From positions 2,852,001-2,916,000 of the forward strand of contig NC_079875.1 in assembly GCF_029227915.1 (NCBI RefSeq): a DNA stretch of 64,000 bases, given 5' to 3'. Positions within the stretch are counted from its first letter, which is position 1; every line of letters starts with the position of its first letter. The translations under genes and the position numbers were made by a program. The stretch comes from Hydractinia symbiolongicarpus. Its lineage: Eukaryota > Cnidaria > Hydrozoa > Anthoathecata > Hydractiniidae. Below the pieces are notes generated by a model, which was not told where the DNA came from, did no database searches, and saw only the letters and a list, made by a program, of their open reading frames with translations. Shown here in pieces: positions 1 to 9,852 of the stretch.

Positions 1-165
1 TAAAAGCGGTGAAAGCTAGTAATGTCAGAAAAATATCGCTAAATACATGTTGGTACGAATATGTGACGCAACCGTGGTTACTCAAACGGACTGATACCGT
101 TAGAAAGTCCATGAAATGTAGTTTTTAAATCTGTCTCTATTTCTTCAGCGGGCGCTAACGGCTAC
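1..165 (+). repeat. Partial monomer at left edge (3' part of type h)
   Basis: The window opens inside a monomer. These 165 bases match the last part of the h monomers that end at 5008 and 6871, sharing GCGGTGAAA and CGCAACCGTGGTTACTC. They join type a at 166 exactly as in the other two Block I copies. The array therefore continues to the left with the same eight-monomer order. Confidence 0.92.
85..101. other. AACGG-7-CCGTT dyad (example)
   Basis: AACGG (85-89), seven bases, then CCGTT (97-101). It recurs in most monomers as AACGGACTGATACCGTT, with variants ACTGATG and AACTGATA. An extra CCGTT often lies 8 bases upstream (CCGTTGTTACTCAAACGG), and TAACGG follows at the monomer end (156-161 here). 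A typical monomer thus carries three or four copies of this motif in both orientations. It is lost in the 281 and 310 bp monomers and damaged in W (GATTCCTTT). Confidence 0.72.
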
Positions 166-215
166 GATTGGTCCCACAGTACAAATTGACTTAATTATCT
201 AAATTTTTAAACAAA

Positions 216-230
216 GCGCTGCCACAGCGC
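216..230. other. Perfect 6 bp hairpin GCGCTG-CCA-CAGCGC (example)
   Basis: Arms 216-221 and 225-230 are exact reverse complements around a 3-base loop. The same element is in the a and U families and others with the GCGCTGCCACAGCGC form (for example near 5057, 12507, 17365, 34651, 46962). Most other monomers have GCGCTACCACAGCGC, keeping 5 bp arms. It sits about 50 bp after the anchor in a GC-rich island flanked by AT-rich sequence. A protein site or cruciform role is inference only. Confidence 0.75.
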
Positions 231-634
231 CCTGTGTAACTGCTAAGTTCCAGTAATCAAGTCAAATTAGGAAGAATGTTATTTTTTGGAGTCCAATTGT
301 GTCATTTATCTCATTTATAAAGTCAATGTGCAAAAACAGTTCAATTAAGTCCCACAGTAAAAATCTTGACTGTTAAAAGCGATGCAAGCTAGTAATATCA
401 GCAAATAGCGCTAAATACATGTTGGTACGAATATGTGACGCAACTGTTGTAGCTTAAAAGCACTGATACCGTTAGAAATTCAATGAAATGTAGTTTGTGT
501 AACTGTGTCTTTTTCCCCAGCGCGCGCTGACGGCTAGGATTGGTCCCACAGAAAAAAATGACTTATTTATCTAAACTTTTTAAAAAACGCTATTACAGCG
601 CCCAGTGTAATCGTTGAGTTCCAGCAATCAAGTC

Positions 635-697
635 AAGTTAAGAATAAAGTTATTTCTTGGAGTACACTTGCCGCATTTGTTACATTCACAAGGTCAA
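635..697 (+). repeat. Alternative form of the 59 bp switch box (example)
   Basis: In most monomers this place reads ATTAAGAAGAATGTT, TAGAGTCCAATTG, TGTCATTTATCTCATTTATA. Here it reads GTTAAGAATAAAGTT, TGGAGTACACTTG, CATTTGTTACATTCACAAGG. The two forms have equal length and differ at 15 of 59 positions. By eye the alternative form occurs in about 27 of 172 monomers, mainly b, f, V, Z, i, m and p. Examples are near 2879, 7345, 12927, 14419, 21957, 27620, 34335, 38440, 43290 and 56515. No graded intermediates were seen apart from recombinants at 32871 and 51771. Confidence 0.82.
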
Positions 698-711
698 AGT
701 CCAAAATCAGC

Positions 712-2248
712 TCAATTAAGTCTCACAGTCAATCGTTTCACTGTTAAAAGCGATGCAAGCTAGTAATGTCAGAAAAATATCGCTAAATACATGTTGGTAC
801 GAATATGAGACGCAAGCGTTGTACCTGAAACGGACTGATACCGTTAGAAAGTTAATGAAATGTAGTTTTGGAAACTGTCTCTATTTTCTCTGCACGCGCT
901 AACGGCTAGGATTGGTCCAACAGTACAAATTGACTCATTTATCTAAATTTTCAAATGAAACGCTGCCACAGCGCCCAGTGTAATCGCTGAGATACAGCAA
1001 GCATGTCATATTAAGAAGAATGTTACTTCTTATAGTCCAATTGTGTCATTTATCTCATTTATAAAGTCAAAGTCCAAAATCTGTTCAATTAAGTCTCACA
1101 GTCAATGGTTTCACTGGTAAAAGCGATGCAACCTAGTAATATCAGAAACATATCGCTAAATACATGTTGGTACACATATGTGACGCAACCGTTGAAACTA
1201 AAACGGACTGATGCCGTTAGAAAGTCAATGAAATGTAGTTTTGGAAACTGTCTCTATTTTCTCAGCGTTCACTAACGGCAAGGATTGGTCCCACAGTAAC
1301 AAATGATTTATTTATTTAAATTTTTAATTGAAACGCTACCTCAGCGCCCAGTGTAATCGCTGAGATACAGCAATCATGTCAAATTAAGAAGAATGTTAAT
1401 TTTTAGAGTACAATTGTGTCATTTATCTCATTTATAAAGTCAAAGTCCAAAATCAGTTCAATTAAGTCTCACAGTCAATCGTTTCACTGTTAAAAGCGAT
1501 GCAAGCTAGTAATGTCAGAAAAATATCGCTAAATACATGTTGGTACGAATATGAGACGCAAGCGTTGTACCTGAAACGGACTGATACCGTTAGAAAGTTA
1601 ATGAAATGTAGTTTTGGAAACTGTCTCTATTTTCTCTGCACGCGCTAACGGCTAGGATTGGTCCAACAGTACAAATTGACTCATTTATCTAAATTTTCAA
1701 ATGAAACGCTGCCACAGCGCCCAGTGTAATCGCTGAGATACAGCAAGCATGTCATATTAAGAAGAATGTTACTTCTTATAGTCCAATTGTGTCATTTATC
1801 TCATTTATAAAGTCAAAGTCCAAAATCTGTTCAATTAAGTCTCACAGTCAATGGTTTCACTGGTAAAAGCGATGCAACCTAGTAATATCAGAAACATATC
1901 GCTAAATACATGTTGGTACACATATGTGACGCAACCGTTGAAACTAAAACGGACTGATGCCGTTAGAAAGTCAATGAAATGTAGTTTTGGAAACTGTCTC
2001 TATTTTCTCAGCGTTCACTAACGGCAAGGATTGGTCCCACAGTAACAAATGATTTATTTATTTAAATTTTTAATTGAAACGCTACCTCAGCGCCCAGTGT
2101 AATCGCTGAGATACAGCAATCATGTCAAATTAAGAAGAATGTTAATTTTTAGAGTACAATTGTGTCATTTATCTCATTTATAAAGTCAAAGTCCAAAATC
2201 AGTTCAATTAAGTCTCACAGTCAATCGTTTCACTGTTAAAAGCGATGC
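712..2248 (+). repeat. 746 bp tandem duplication of a c-d dimer
   Basis: From about 712 the sequence repeats at a 746 bp offset (two monomers of 373) until about 2248. There the second copy changes to GATGCAACC and leads into e. The left edge is set by CAGCTCAATT at 711, where the shared tract begins. The d monomer at 1283 therefore starts as d but ends like the b that precedes c (TTAATG, CTCTGCACGCGC). That is the expected chimera of an unequal exchange. Confidence 0.85.
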
Positions 2249-4464
2249 AACCTAGTAATATCAGAAAAATATTGCTAAATCCATGTTGGTACAAATATGA
2301 GACGCAAGCGTTGTACCTGAAACGGAATGATACCGTTAGAAAGTCAATGAAATGTAGTTTTGAAAACTGTCTCCATTTTCTCAGCGTGCGCTAACGGCTA
2401 GGATTGGTCCCACAGTAACAAATGACTTATTTACGTAAATTTTTAAATGAACCTCTACTACAGCGCCCAGTGTAATCGCTGAGATACAGCAATCATGTCA
2501 AAATAAGAAGAATGTTATTTTTCAGAGTCTAATTGTGTCATTTATCTCATTTATAAAGTCAAAGTCCAAAATCAGTTCAATTAAGTCTCACAGTTAATCG
2601 TTTCACTGTTAAAAGCGGTGCAAGCTAGTAATGTCAGAACAATATCGCTAAATACATGTTGGTACGAATATGTGACGCAGCCGTTTTAACTCAAACGGAT
2701 TGATACCGATAGAAATTTATGGAAATGTAATTTTTGAAACAGTCTCTATTTCTTTACGCGCGCTAACGGCTACGATTGGTCCCACAGTAAAAAATGGCTT
2801 ATTGATCTAAATTTTTATTTAAAGCGCTACCACAGCGCCCAGTGTAATCGCTGAGTTCCTGCAATCAAGTCAAGTCAAGAATAAAGTTATTTCTTGGAGT
2901 ACACTTGCCTCATTTGTTACATTCACAAGGACAAAGTCCAAAAGCAGTTCAATAAAGTCCCACAGTCAATGGTTTCACTGGTAAAAACGATGCAACCTAA
3001 TAATGTCAAAAGAATATCGCTAAATACATGTTGGTACGCATATGAAACGCAAGCATTGTACCTGAAACGGACTAATACCGTGAGAAAGTCAATGAAATGT
3101 AGTTTTGGAAACTGTCTCTCTTCTCTAGGCGCGCGCTAACGGCTTGGATTGGTCCCACAGTAACAAATGACTTATTTATCTAAATTGTTAAATGAATTGC
3201 TACCACAGCGCCCAGTGTAATCGCTGAGATACAGCAATCATGTCAAATTAAGAAGAATGTTAATTTTTAGAGTACAATTGTGTCATTTATCTCATTTATA
3301 AGTCAAAGTCCAAAATCAGTTCAATTAAGTCTCACAGTCAATCGTTTCACTGTTAAAAGCGATGCAACCTAGTAATATCAGAAAAATATTGCTAAATCCA
3401 TGTTGGTACAAATATGAGACGCAAGCGTTGTACCTGAAACGGAATGATACCGTTAGAAAGTCAATGAAATGTAGTTTTGAAAACTGTCTCCATTTTCTCA
3501 GCGTGCGCTAACGGCTAGGATTGGTCCCACAGTAACAAATGACTTATTTACGTAAATTTTTAAATGAACCTCTACTACAGCGCCCAGTGTAATCGCTGAG
3601 ATACAGCAATCATGTCAAAATAAGAAGAATGTTATTTTTCAGAGTCTAATTGTGTCATTTATCTCATTTATAAAGTCAAAGTCCAAAATCAGTTCAATTA
3701 AGTCTCACAGTTAATCGTTTCACTGTTAAAAGCGGTGCAAGCTAGTAATGTCAGAACAATATCGCTAAATACATGTTGGTACGAATATGTGACGCAGCCG
3801 TTTTAACTCAAACGGATTGATACCGATAGAAATTTATGGAAATGTAATTTTTGAAACAGTCTCTATTTCTTTACGCGCGCTAACGGCTACGATTGGTCCC
3901 ACAGTAAAAAATGGCTTATTGATCTAAATTTTTATTTAAAGCGCTACCACAGCGCCCAGTGTAATCGCTGAGTTCCTGCAATCAAGTCAAGTTAAGAATA
4001 AAGTTATTTCTTGGAGTACACTTGCCTCATTTGTTACATTCACAAGGACAAAGTCCAAAAGCAGTTCAATAAAGTCCCACAGTCAATGGTTTCACTGGTA
4101 AAAACGATGCAACCTAATAATGTCAAAAGAATATCGCTAAATACATGTTGGTACGCATATGAAACGCAAGCATTGTACCTGAAACGGACTAATACCGTGA
4201 GAAAGTCAATGAAATGTAGTTTTGGAAACTGTCTCTCTTCTCTAGGCGCGCGCTAACGGCTTGGATTGGTCCCACAGTAACAAATGACTTATTTATCTAA
4301 ATTGTTAAATGAATTGCTACCACAGCGCCCAGTGTAATCGCTGAGATACAGCAATCATGTCAAATTAAGAAGAATGTTAATTTTTAGAGTACAATTGTGT
4401 CATTTATCTCATTTATAAGTCAAAGTCCAAAATCAGTTCAATTAAGTCTCACAGTCAATCGTTT
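2090..4464 (+). repeat. 1,117 bp tandem duplication of an e-f-g trimer
   Basis: Sequence from about 2090 to 3347 is repeated at an offset of 1,117 bp (373+372+372), to about 4464. Copy 1 is at 2402, 2774, 3147 and copy 2 at 3519, 3891, 4264. The tracts look almost identical by eye. The open frames at 2894 and 4011 are exactly 1,117 bp apart and translate identically. The shared part ends where TCGTTTCACTG in copy 1 becomes TCGTTTTACTG in copy 2. Confidence 0.88.
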
Positions 4465-5008
4465 TACTGTTAAAAGCGATGCAAGCTAGTAATGTCAGAA
4501 AAATATCGCTAAATCCATGTTGGTACAAATATGAGACGCAAGCGTTGCACCTGAAACGGAATGATACCGTTAGAAAGTCAATGGAATGTAGTTTTGGAAA
4601 CTGTCTCCATTTTCTCGGCGCGCGCTAACGGCTAGGATTGGTCCCACAATAACAAATGACTTATTCATGTAAATATTTAAATGAAACTCTACCACAGCGC
4701 CCAGTGTAATCGCTAAGATACAGCAATCATGTCAAAATAAGAAGAATGTTATTTTTCAGAGTCCAATCGTGTCATTTATCTCATTTATAAAGTCAAAGTC
4801 CAAAATCAGTTCAATTAAGTCTCACAGTCAATCGTTTCACTGTTAAAAGCGGTGAAAACTAGTAATGTCAGAAAAATATCGCTAAATACATGTTGGTACG
4901 AATATGTGACGCAACCGTGGTTACTCAAACGGACTGATACCGTTAGAAAGTCCATGAAATGTAGTTTTTAAATCTGTCTCTATTTCTTCAGCGGCCGCTA
5001 ACGGCTAC

Positions 5009-6871
5009 GATTGGTCCCACAGTACAAATTGACTTAATTATCTAAATTTTTAAACAAAGCGCTGCCACAGCGCCCTGTGTAACTGCTAAGTTCCAGTAAT
5101 CAAGTCAAATTAGGAAGAATGTTATTTTTTGGAGTCCAATTGTGTCATTTATCTCATTTATAAATTCAATGTGCAAAAACAGTTCAATTAAGTCCCACAG
5201 TCAAAATCTTGACTGTTAAAAGCGATGCAAGCTAGTAATATCAGAAAATATCGCTAAATACATGTTGGTACGAATATGTGACGCAACTGTTGTAGCTTAA
5301 AAGCACTGATACCGTTAGAAATTCAATGAAATGTAGTTTGTGTAACTGTGTCTTTTTCCCCAGCGCGCGCTGACGGCTAGGATTGGTCCTACAGAAAAAA
5401 ATGACTTATTTATCTAAACTTTTTAAAAAAACGCTATTACAGCGCCCAGTGTAATCGTTGAGTTCCAGCAATCAAGTCAAGTTAAGAATAAAGTTATTTC
5501 TTGGAGTACACTTGCCGCATTTGTTACATTCACAAGGTCAAAGTCCAAAATCAGCTCAATTAAGTCTCACAGTCAATCGTTTCACTGTTAAAAGCGATGC
5601 AAGCTAGTAAGTCAGAAAAATATCGCTAAATACATGTTGGTACGAATATGAGACGCAAGCGTTGTACCTGAAACGGACTGATACCGTTAGAAAGTTAATG
5701 AAATGTAGTTTTGGAAACTGTCTCTATTTTCTCTGCACGCGCTAACGGCTAGGATTGGTCCAACAGTACAAATTGACTCATTTATCTAAATTTTCAAATG
5801 AAACGCTGCCACAGCGCCCAGTGTAATCGCTGAGATACAACTAGCATGTCATATTAAGAAGAATGTTACTTCTTATAGTCCAATTGTGTCATTTATCTCA
5901 TTTGTAAAGTCAAAGTCCAAAATCTGTTCAATTAAGTCTCACAGTCAATGGTTTCACTGGTCAAAGCGATGCAACCTAGTAATATCAGAAACATATCGCT
6001 AAATACATGTTGGTACACATATGTGACGCAACCGTTGAAACTAAAACGGACTGATGCCGTTAGAAAGTCAATGAAATGTAGTTTTGGAAACTGTCTCTAT
6101 TTTCTCAGCGTTCACTAACGGCAAGGATTGGTCCCACAGTAACAAATGATTTATTTATTCAAATTTTAAATTGAAACGCTACCTCAGCGCCCAGTGTAAT
6201 CGCTGAGATACAGCAATCATGTCAAATTAAGAAGAATGTTAATTTTTAGAGTACAATTGTGTCATTTATCTCATTTATAAAGTCAAAGTCCAAAATCAGT
6301 TCAATTAAGTCTCACAGTTAATCGTTTCACTGTTAAAAGCGGTGCAAGCTAGTAATGTCAGAAAAATATCGCTAAATCCATGTTGGTACAAATATGAGAC
6401 GCAAGCGTTGCACCTGAAACGGAATGATACCGTTAGAAAGTCAATGAAATGTAGTTTTGGAAACTGTCTCCATTTTCTCGGCGCGTGCTAACGGCTAGGA
6501 TTGGTCCCACAATAACAAATGACTTATTTATGTAAATATTTAAATGAAACTCTACCAGAGCGCCCAGTGTAATCGCTAAGATACAGCAATCATGTCAAAA
6601 TAAGAAGAATGTTATTTTTCAGAGTCCAATCGTGTCATTTATCTCATTTATAAAGTCAAAGTCCAAAATCAGTTCAATTAAGTCTCACAGTCAATCGTTT
6701 CACTGTTAAAAGCGGTGAAAGCTAGTAATGTCAGAAAAATATCGCTAAATACATGTTGGTACAAATATGTGACGCAACCGTGGTTACTCAAACGGACTGA
6801 TACCGTTAGAAAGTCCATGAAATGTAGTTTTTAAATCTGTCTCTATTTCTTCAGCGGCCGCTAACGGCTAC
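5009..6871 (+). repeat. Block I copy 2, contracted to five monomers (a b c d h)
   Basis: Monomers start at 5009, 5381, 5753, 6126 and 6499. The unit is 1,863 bp because e, f and g are missing. The b monomer carries a one-base loss (CTAGTAAGTCAG near 5608) offset by one extra A in its A run. Confidence 0.88.
6126..6498 (+). repeat. Fusion monomer d/e/g marking loss of e-f-g
   Basis: The first part is type d (ATGATTTATTTATTC). Around 6315 it shows the end features of e (CACAGTTAATCG, AAGCGGTGCAAGC). From about 6370 it has the end features of g (AAATCCATGTTGGTAC, GGAATGATACC). It then joins h at 6499. It keeps the normal 373 bp length, so the three-monomer loss was in register. The short e-like patch suggests more than one exchange. 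Confidence 0.75.
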
Positions 6872-9852
6872 GATTGGTCCCACAGTACAAATTGACTTAA
6901 TTATCTAAATTTTTAAACAAAGCGCTGCCACAGCGCCCTGTGTAACTGCTAAGTTCCAGTAATCAAGTCAAATTAGGAAGAATGTTATTTTTTGGAGTCC
7001 AATTGTGTCATTTATCTCATTTATAAAGTCAATGTGCAAAAACAGTTCAATTAAGTCCCACAGTCAAAATCTTGACTGTTAAAAGCGATGCAAGCTAGTA
7101 ATATCAGAAAATATCGCTAAATACATGTTGGTACGAATATGTGACGCAACTGTTGTAGCTTAAAAGCACTGATACCGTTAGAAATTCAATGAAATGTAGT
7201 TTGTGTAACTGTGTCTTTTTCCCCAGCGCGCGCTGACGGCTAGGATTGGTCCCACAGAAAAAAATGACTTATTTATCTAAACTTTTTAAAAAAACGCTAT
7301 TACAGCGCCCAGTGTAATCGTTGAGTTCCAGCAATCAAGTCAAGTTAAGAATAAAGTTATTTCTTGGAGTACACTTGCCGCATTTGTTACATTCACAAGG
7401 TCAAAGTCCTAAATCAGCTCAATTAAGTCTCACAGTCAATCGTTTCACTGTTAAAAGCGATGCAAGCTAGTAATGTCAGAAAAATATCGCTAAATACATG
7501 TTGGTACGAATATGAGACGCAAGCGTTGTACCTGAAACGGACTGATACCGTTAGAAAGTTAATGAAATGTAGTTTTGGAAACTGTCTCTATTTTCTCTGC
7601 ACGCGCTAACGGCTAGGATTGGTCCAACAGTACAAATTGACTCATTTATCTAAATTTTCAAATGAAACGCTGCCACAGCGCCCAGTGTAATCGCTGAGAT
7701 ACAGCAAGCATGTCATATTAAGAAGAATGTTACTTCTTATAGTCCAATTGTGTCATTTATCTCATTTGTAAAGTCAAAGTCCAAAATCTGTTCAATTAAG
7801 TCTCACAGTCAATGGTTTCACTGGTAAAAGCGATGCAACCTAGTAATATAAGAAACATATCGCTAAATACATGTTGGTACACATATGTGACGCAACCGTT
7901 GAAACTAAAACGGACTGATGCCGTTAGAAAGTCAATGAAATGTAGTTTTGGAAACTGTCTCTATTTTCTCAGCGTTCACTAACGGCAAGGATTGGTCCCA
8001 CAGTAACAAATGATTTATTTATTTAAATTTTTAATTGAAACGCTACCTCAGCGCCCAGTGTAATCGCTGAGATACAGCAATCATGTCAAATTAAGAAGAA
8101 TGTTAATTTTTAGAGTACAATTGTGTCATTTATCTCATTTATAAAGTCAAAGTCCAAAATCAGTTCAATTAAGTCTCACAGTCAATCGTTTCACTGTTAA
8201 AAGCGATGCAACCTAGTAATATCAGAAAAATATTGCTAAATCCATGTTGGTACAAATATGAGACGCAAGCGTTGTACCTGAAACGGAATGATACCGTTAG
8301 AAAGTCAATGAAATGTAGTTTTGGAAACTGTCTCCATTTTCTCAGCGTGCGCTAACGGCTAGGATTGGTCCCACAGTAACAAATGACTTATTTACGTAAA
8401 TTTTTAAATGAACCTCTACTACAGCGCCCAGTGTAATCGCTGAGATACAGCAATCATGTCAAAATAAGAAGAATGTTATTTTTCAGAGTCTAATTGTGTC
8501 ATTTATCTCATTTATAAAGTCAAAGTCCAAAATCAGTTCCATTAAGTCTCACAGTTAATCGTTTCACTGTTAAAAGCGGTGCAAGTTAGTAATGTCAGAA
8601 AAATATCGCTAAATACATGTTGGTACGAATATGTGACGCAGCCGTTTTAACTCAAACGGATTGATACCGATAGAAATTTATGGAAATGTAATTTTTGAAA
8701 CAGTCTCTATTTCTTTACGCGCGCTAACGGCGACGATTGGTCCCACAGTAAAAAATGGCTTATTTATCTAAATTTTTATTTAAAGCGCTACCACAGCGCC
8801 CAGTGTAATCGCTGAGTTCCAGCAATCAAGTCAAGTTAAGAATAAAGTTTTTTCTTGGAGTACACTTGCCTCATTTGTTACATTCACAAGGTCAAAGTCC
8901 AAAAGCAGTTCAATAAAGTCCCACAGTCAATGGTTTCACTGGTAAAAACGATGCAACCTAATAATGTCAAAAGAATATCGCTAAATACATGTTGGTACGA
9001 ATATGAAACGCAAGCATTGTACCTGAAACGGACTAATACCGTGAGAAAGTCAATGAAATGTAGTTTTGGAAACTGTCTCTTTTCTCTAGGCGCGCGCTAA
9101 CGGCTTGGATTGGTCCCACAGTAACAAATGACTTATTTATCTAAATTGTTAAATGAATTGCTACCACAGCGCCCAGTGTAATCGCTGAGATACAGCAATC
9201 ATGTCAAATGAAGAAGAATTTTAATTTTTAGAGTACAATTGTGTCATTTATCTCATTTATAAGTCAAAGTCCAAAATCAGTTCAATTAAGTCTCACAGTC
9301 AATCGTTTTACTGTTAAAAGCGATGCAAGCTAGTAATGTCAGAAAAATATCGCTAAATCCATGTTGGTACAAATATGAGACGCAAGCGTTGTACCTGAAA
9401 CGGAATGATACCGTTAGAAAGTCAATGAAATGTAGTTTTGGAAACTGTCTCCATTTTCTCGGCGCGCGCTAACGGCTAGGATTAGTCCCACAATAACAAA
9501 TGACTTATTTATGTAAATATTTAAATGAAACTCTACCAGAGCGCCCAGTGTAATCGCTAAGATACAGCAATCATGTCAAAATAAGAAGAATGTTATTTTT
9601 CAGAGTCCAATTGTGTCATTTATCTCATTTATAAAGTCAAAGTCCAAAATCAGTTCATATAAGTCTCACAGTCAATCGTTTCACTGTTAAAAGCGATGCA
9701 ACCTAGTAATGTCTGAAAAATATCGCTAAATACATGTTGGTACAAATATGAGACGCAGGCGTTGTACCTGAAACGAACTGATACCGTTAGAAAGTCAATG
9801 AAACGTAGTTTTGGAAACTGTCTCTATTTTCTCAGCGCGCGCTAACGGCTAG
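6872..9852 (+). repeat. Block I copy 3, complete eight-monomer unit (2,981 bp)
   Basis: Starts are 6872, 7244, 7617, 7990, 8363, 8735, 9108 and 9480, one of each type a-h. This is the best reference for the Block I unit. The last monomer (h, anchor changed to GATTAGTCCC) turns into Block II type R/P sequence after about 9650. Confidence 0.88.

Larger units (their letters stand above)
166..5008 (+). repeat. Block I copy 1, expanded to 13 monomers (a b c d c d e f g e f g h)
   Basis: This copy is 4,843 bp against 2,981 bp for the complete unit at 6872. The extra five monomers come from two separate tandem duplications, one of c-d (746 bp) and one of e-f-g (1,117 bp). Both are listed separately. 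Order and phase of all other monomers are unchanged. Confidence 0.88.
1..9652 (+). repeat. Block I: eight-monomer higher-order repeat a-b-c-d-e-f-g-h
   Basis: Monomer types recur in fixed order. Starts of a: 166, 5009, 6872. b: 538, 5381, 7244. c: 910, 1656, 5753, 7617. d: 1283, 2029, 6126, 7990. e: 2402, 3519, 8363. f: 2774, 3891, 8735. g: 3147, 4264, 9108. h: 4636, 6499, 9480. Diagnostic starts are ACAGTACAAATTGACTTAATT (a), CACAGAAAAAAATG (b), CCAACAGTACAAATTGACTC (c), ATGATTTATTTATTT (d), ATTTACGTAAA (e), AAAAAATGGCTTATT (f), TCTAAATTGTTAAATG (g) and CACAATAAC (h). A complete unit is 2,981 bp (6872-9852). The block ends inside the h monomer at 9480, where TTCAATTAAG becomes TTCATATAAG and Block II sequence takes over. 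Confidence 0.9.

Noticed and set aside
997-1140. Possible ancient half-monomer duplication (GCAATCATGTCAAA versus GCTAGTAATGTCAGAA about 130 bp apart)
   Set aside because: Similarity is limited to about a dozen bases and does not extend. It cannot be told from chance in AT-rich DNA.
1241-1265. Pyrimidine tract plus CAG resembling a 3' splice site (CTATTTTCTCAG)
   Set aside because: It occurs in nearly every monomer without any open exon after it, and no branch-site or donor arrangement could be supported.
2894-3139. 81-codon open frame in f/g monomers, with identical or similar frames at 4011-4256 and 8855-9100
   Set aside because: It starts at TTG, has no ATG, and spans the f-g join of the satellite. 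Copies agree because the DNA was duplicated, and most monomers have stops in this frame. No recognisable protein family.
1-9652. CRISPR-like direct repeats
   Set aside because: The repeat unit is a full 373 bp monomer with no short repeat/spacer alternation, and no associated genes are present.
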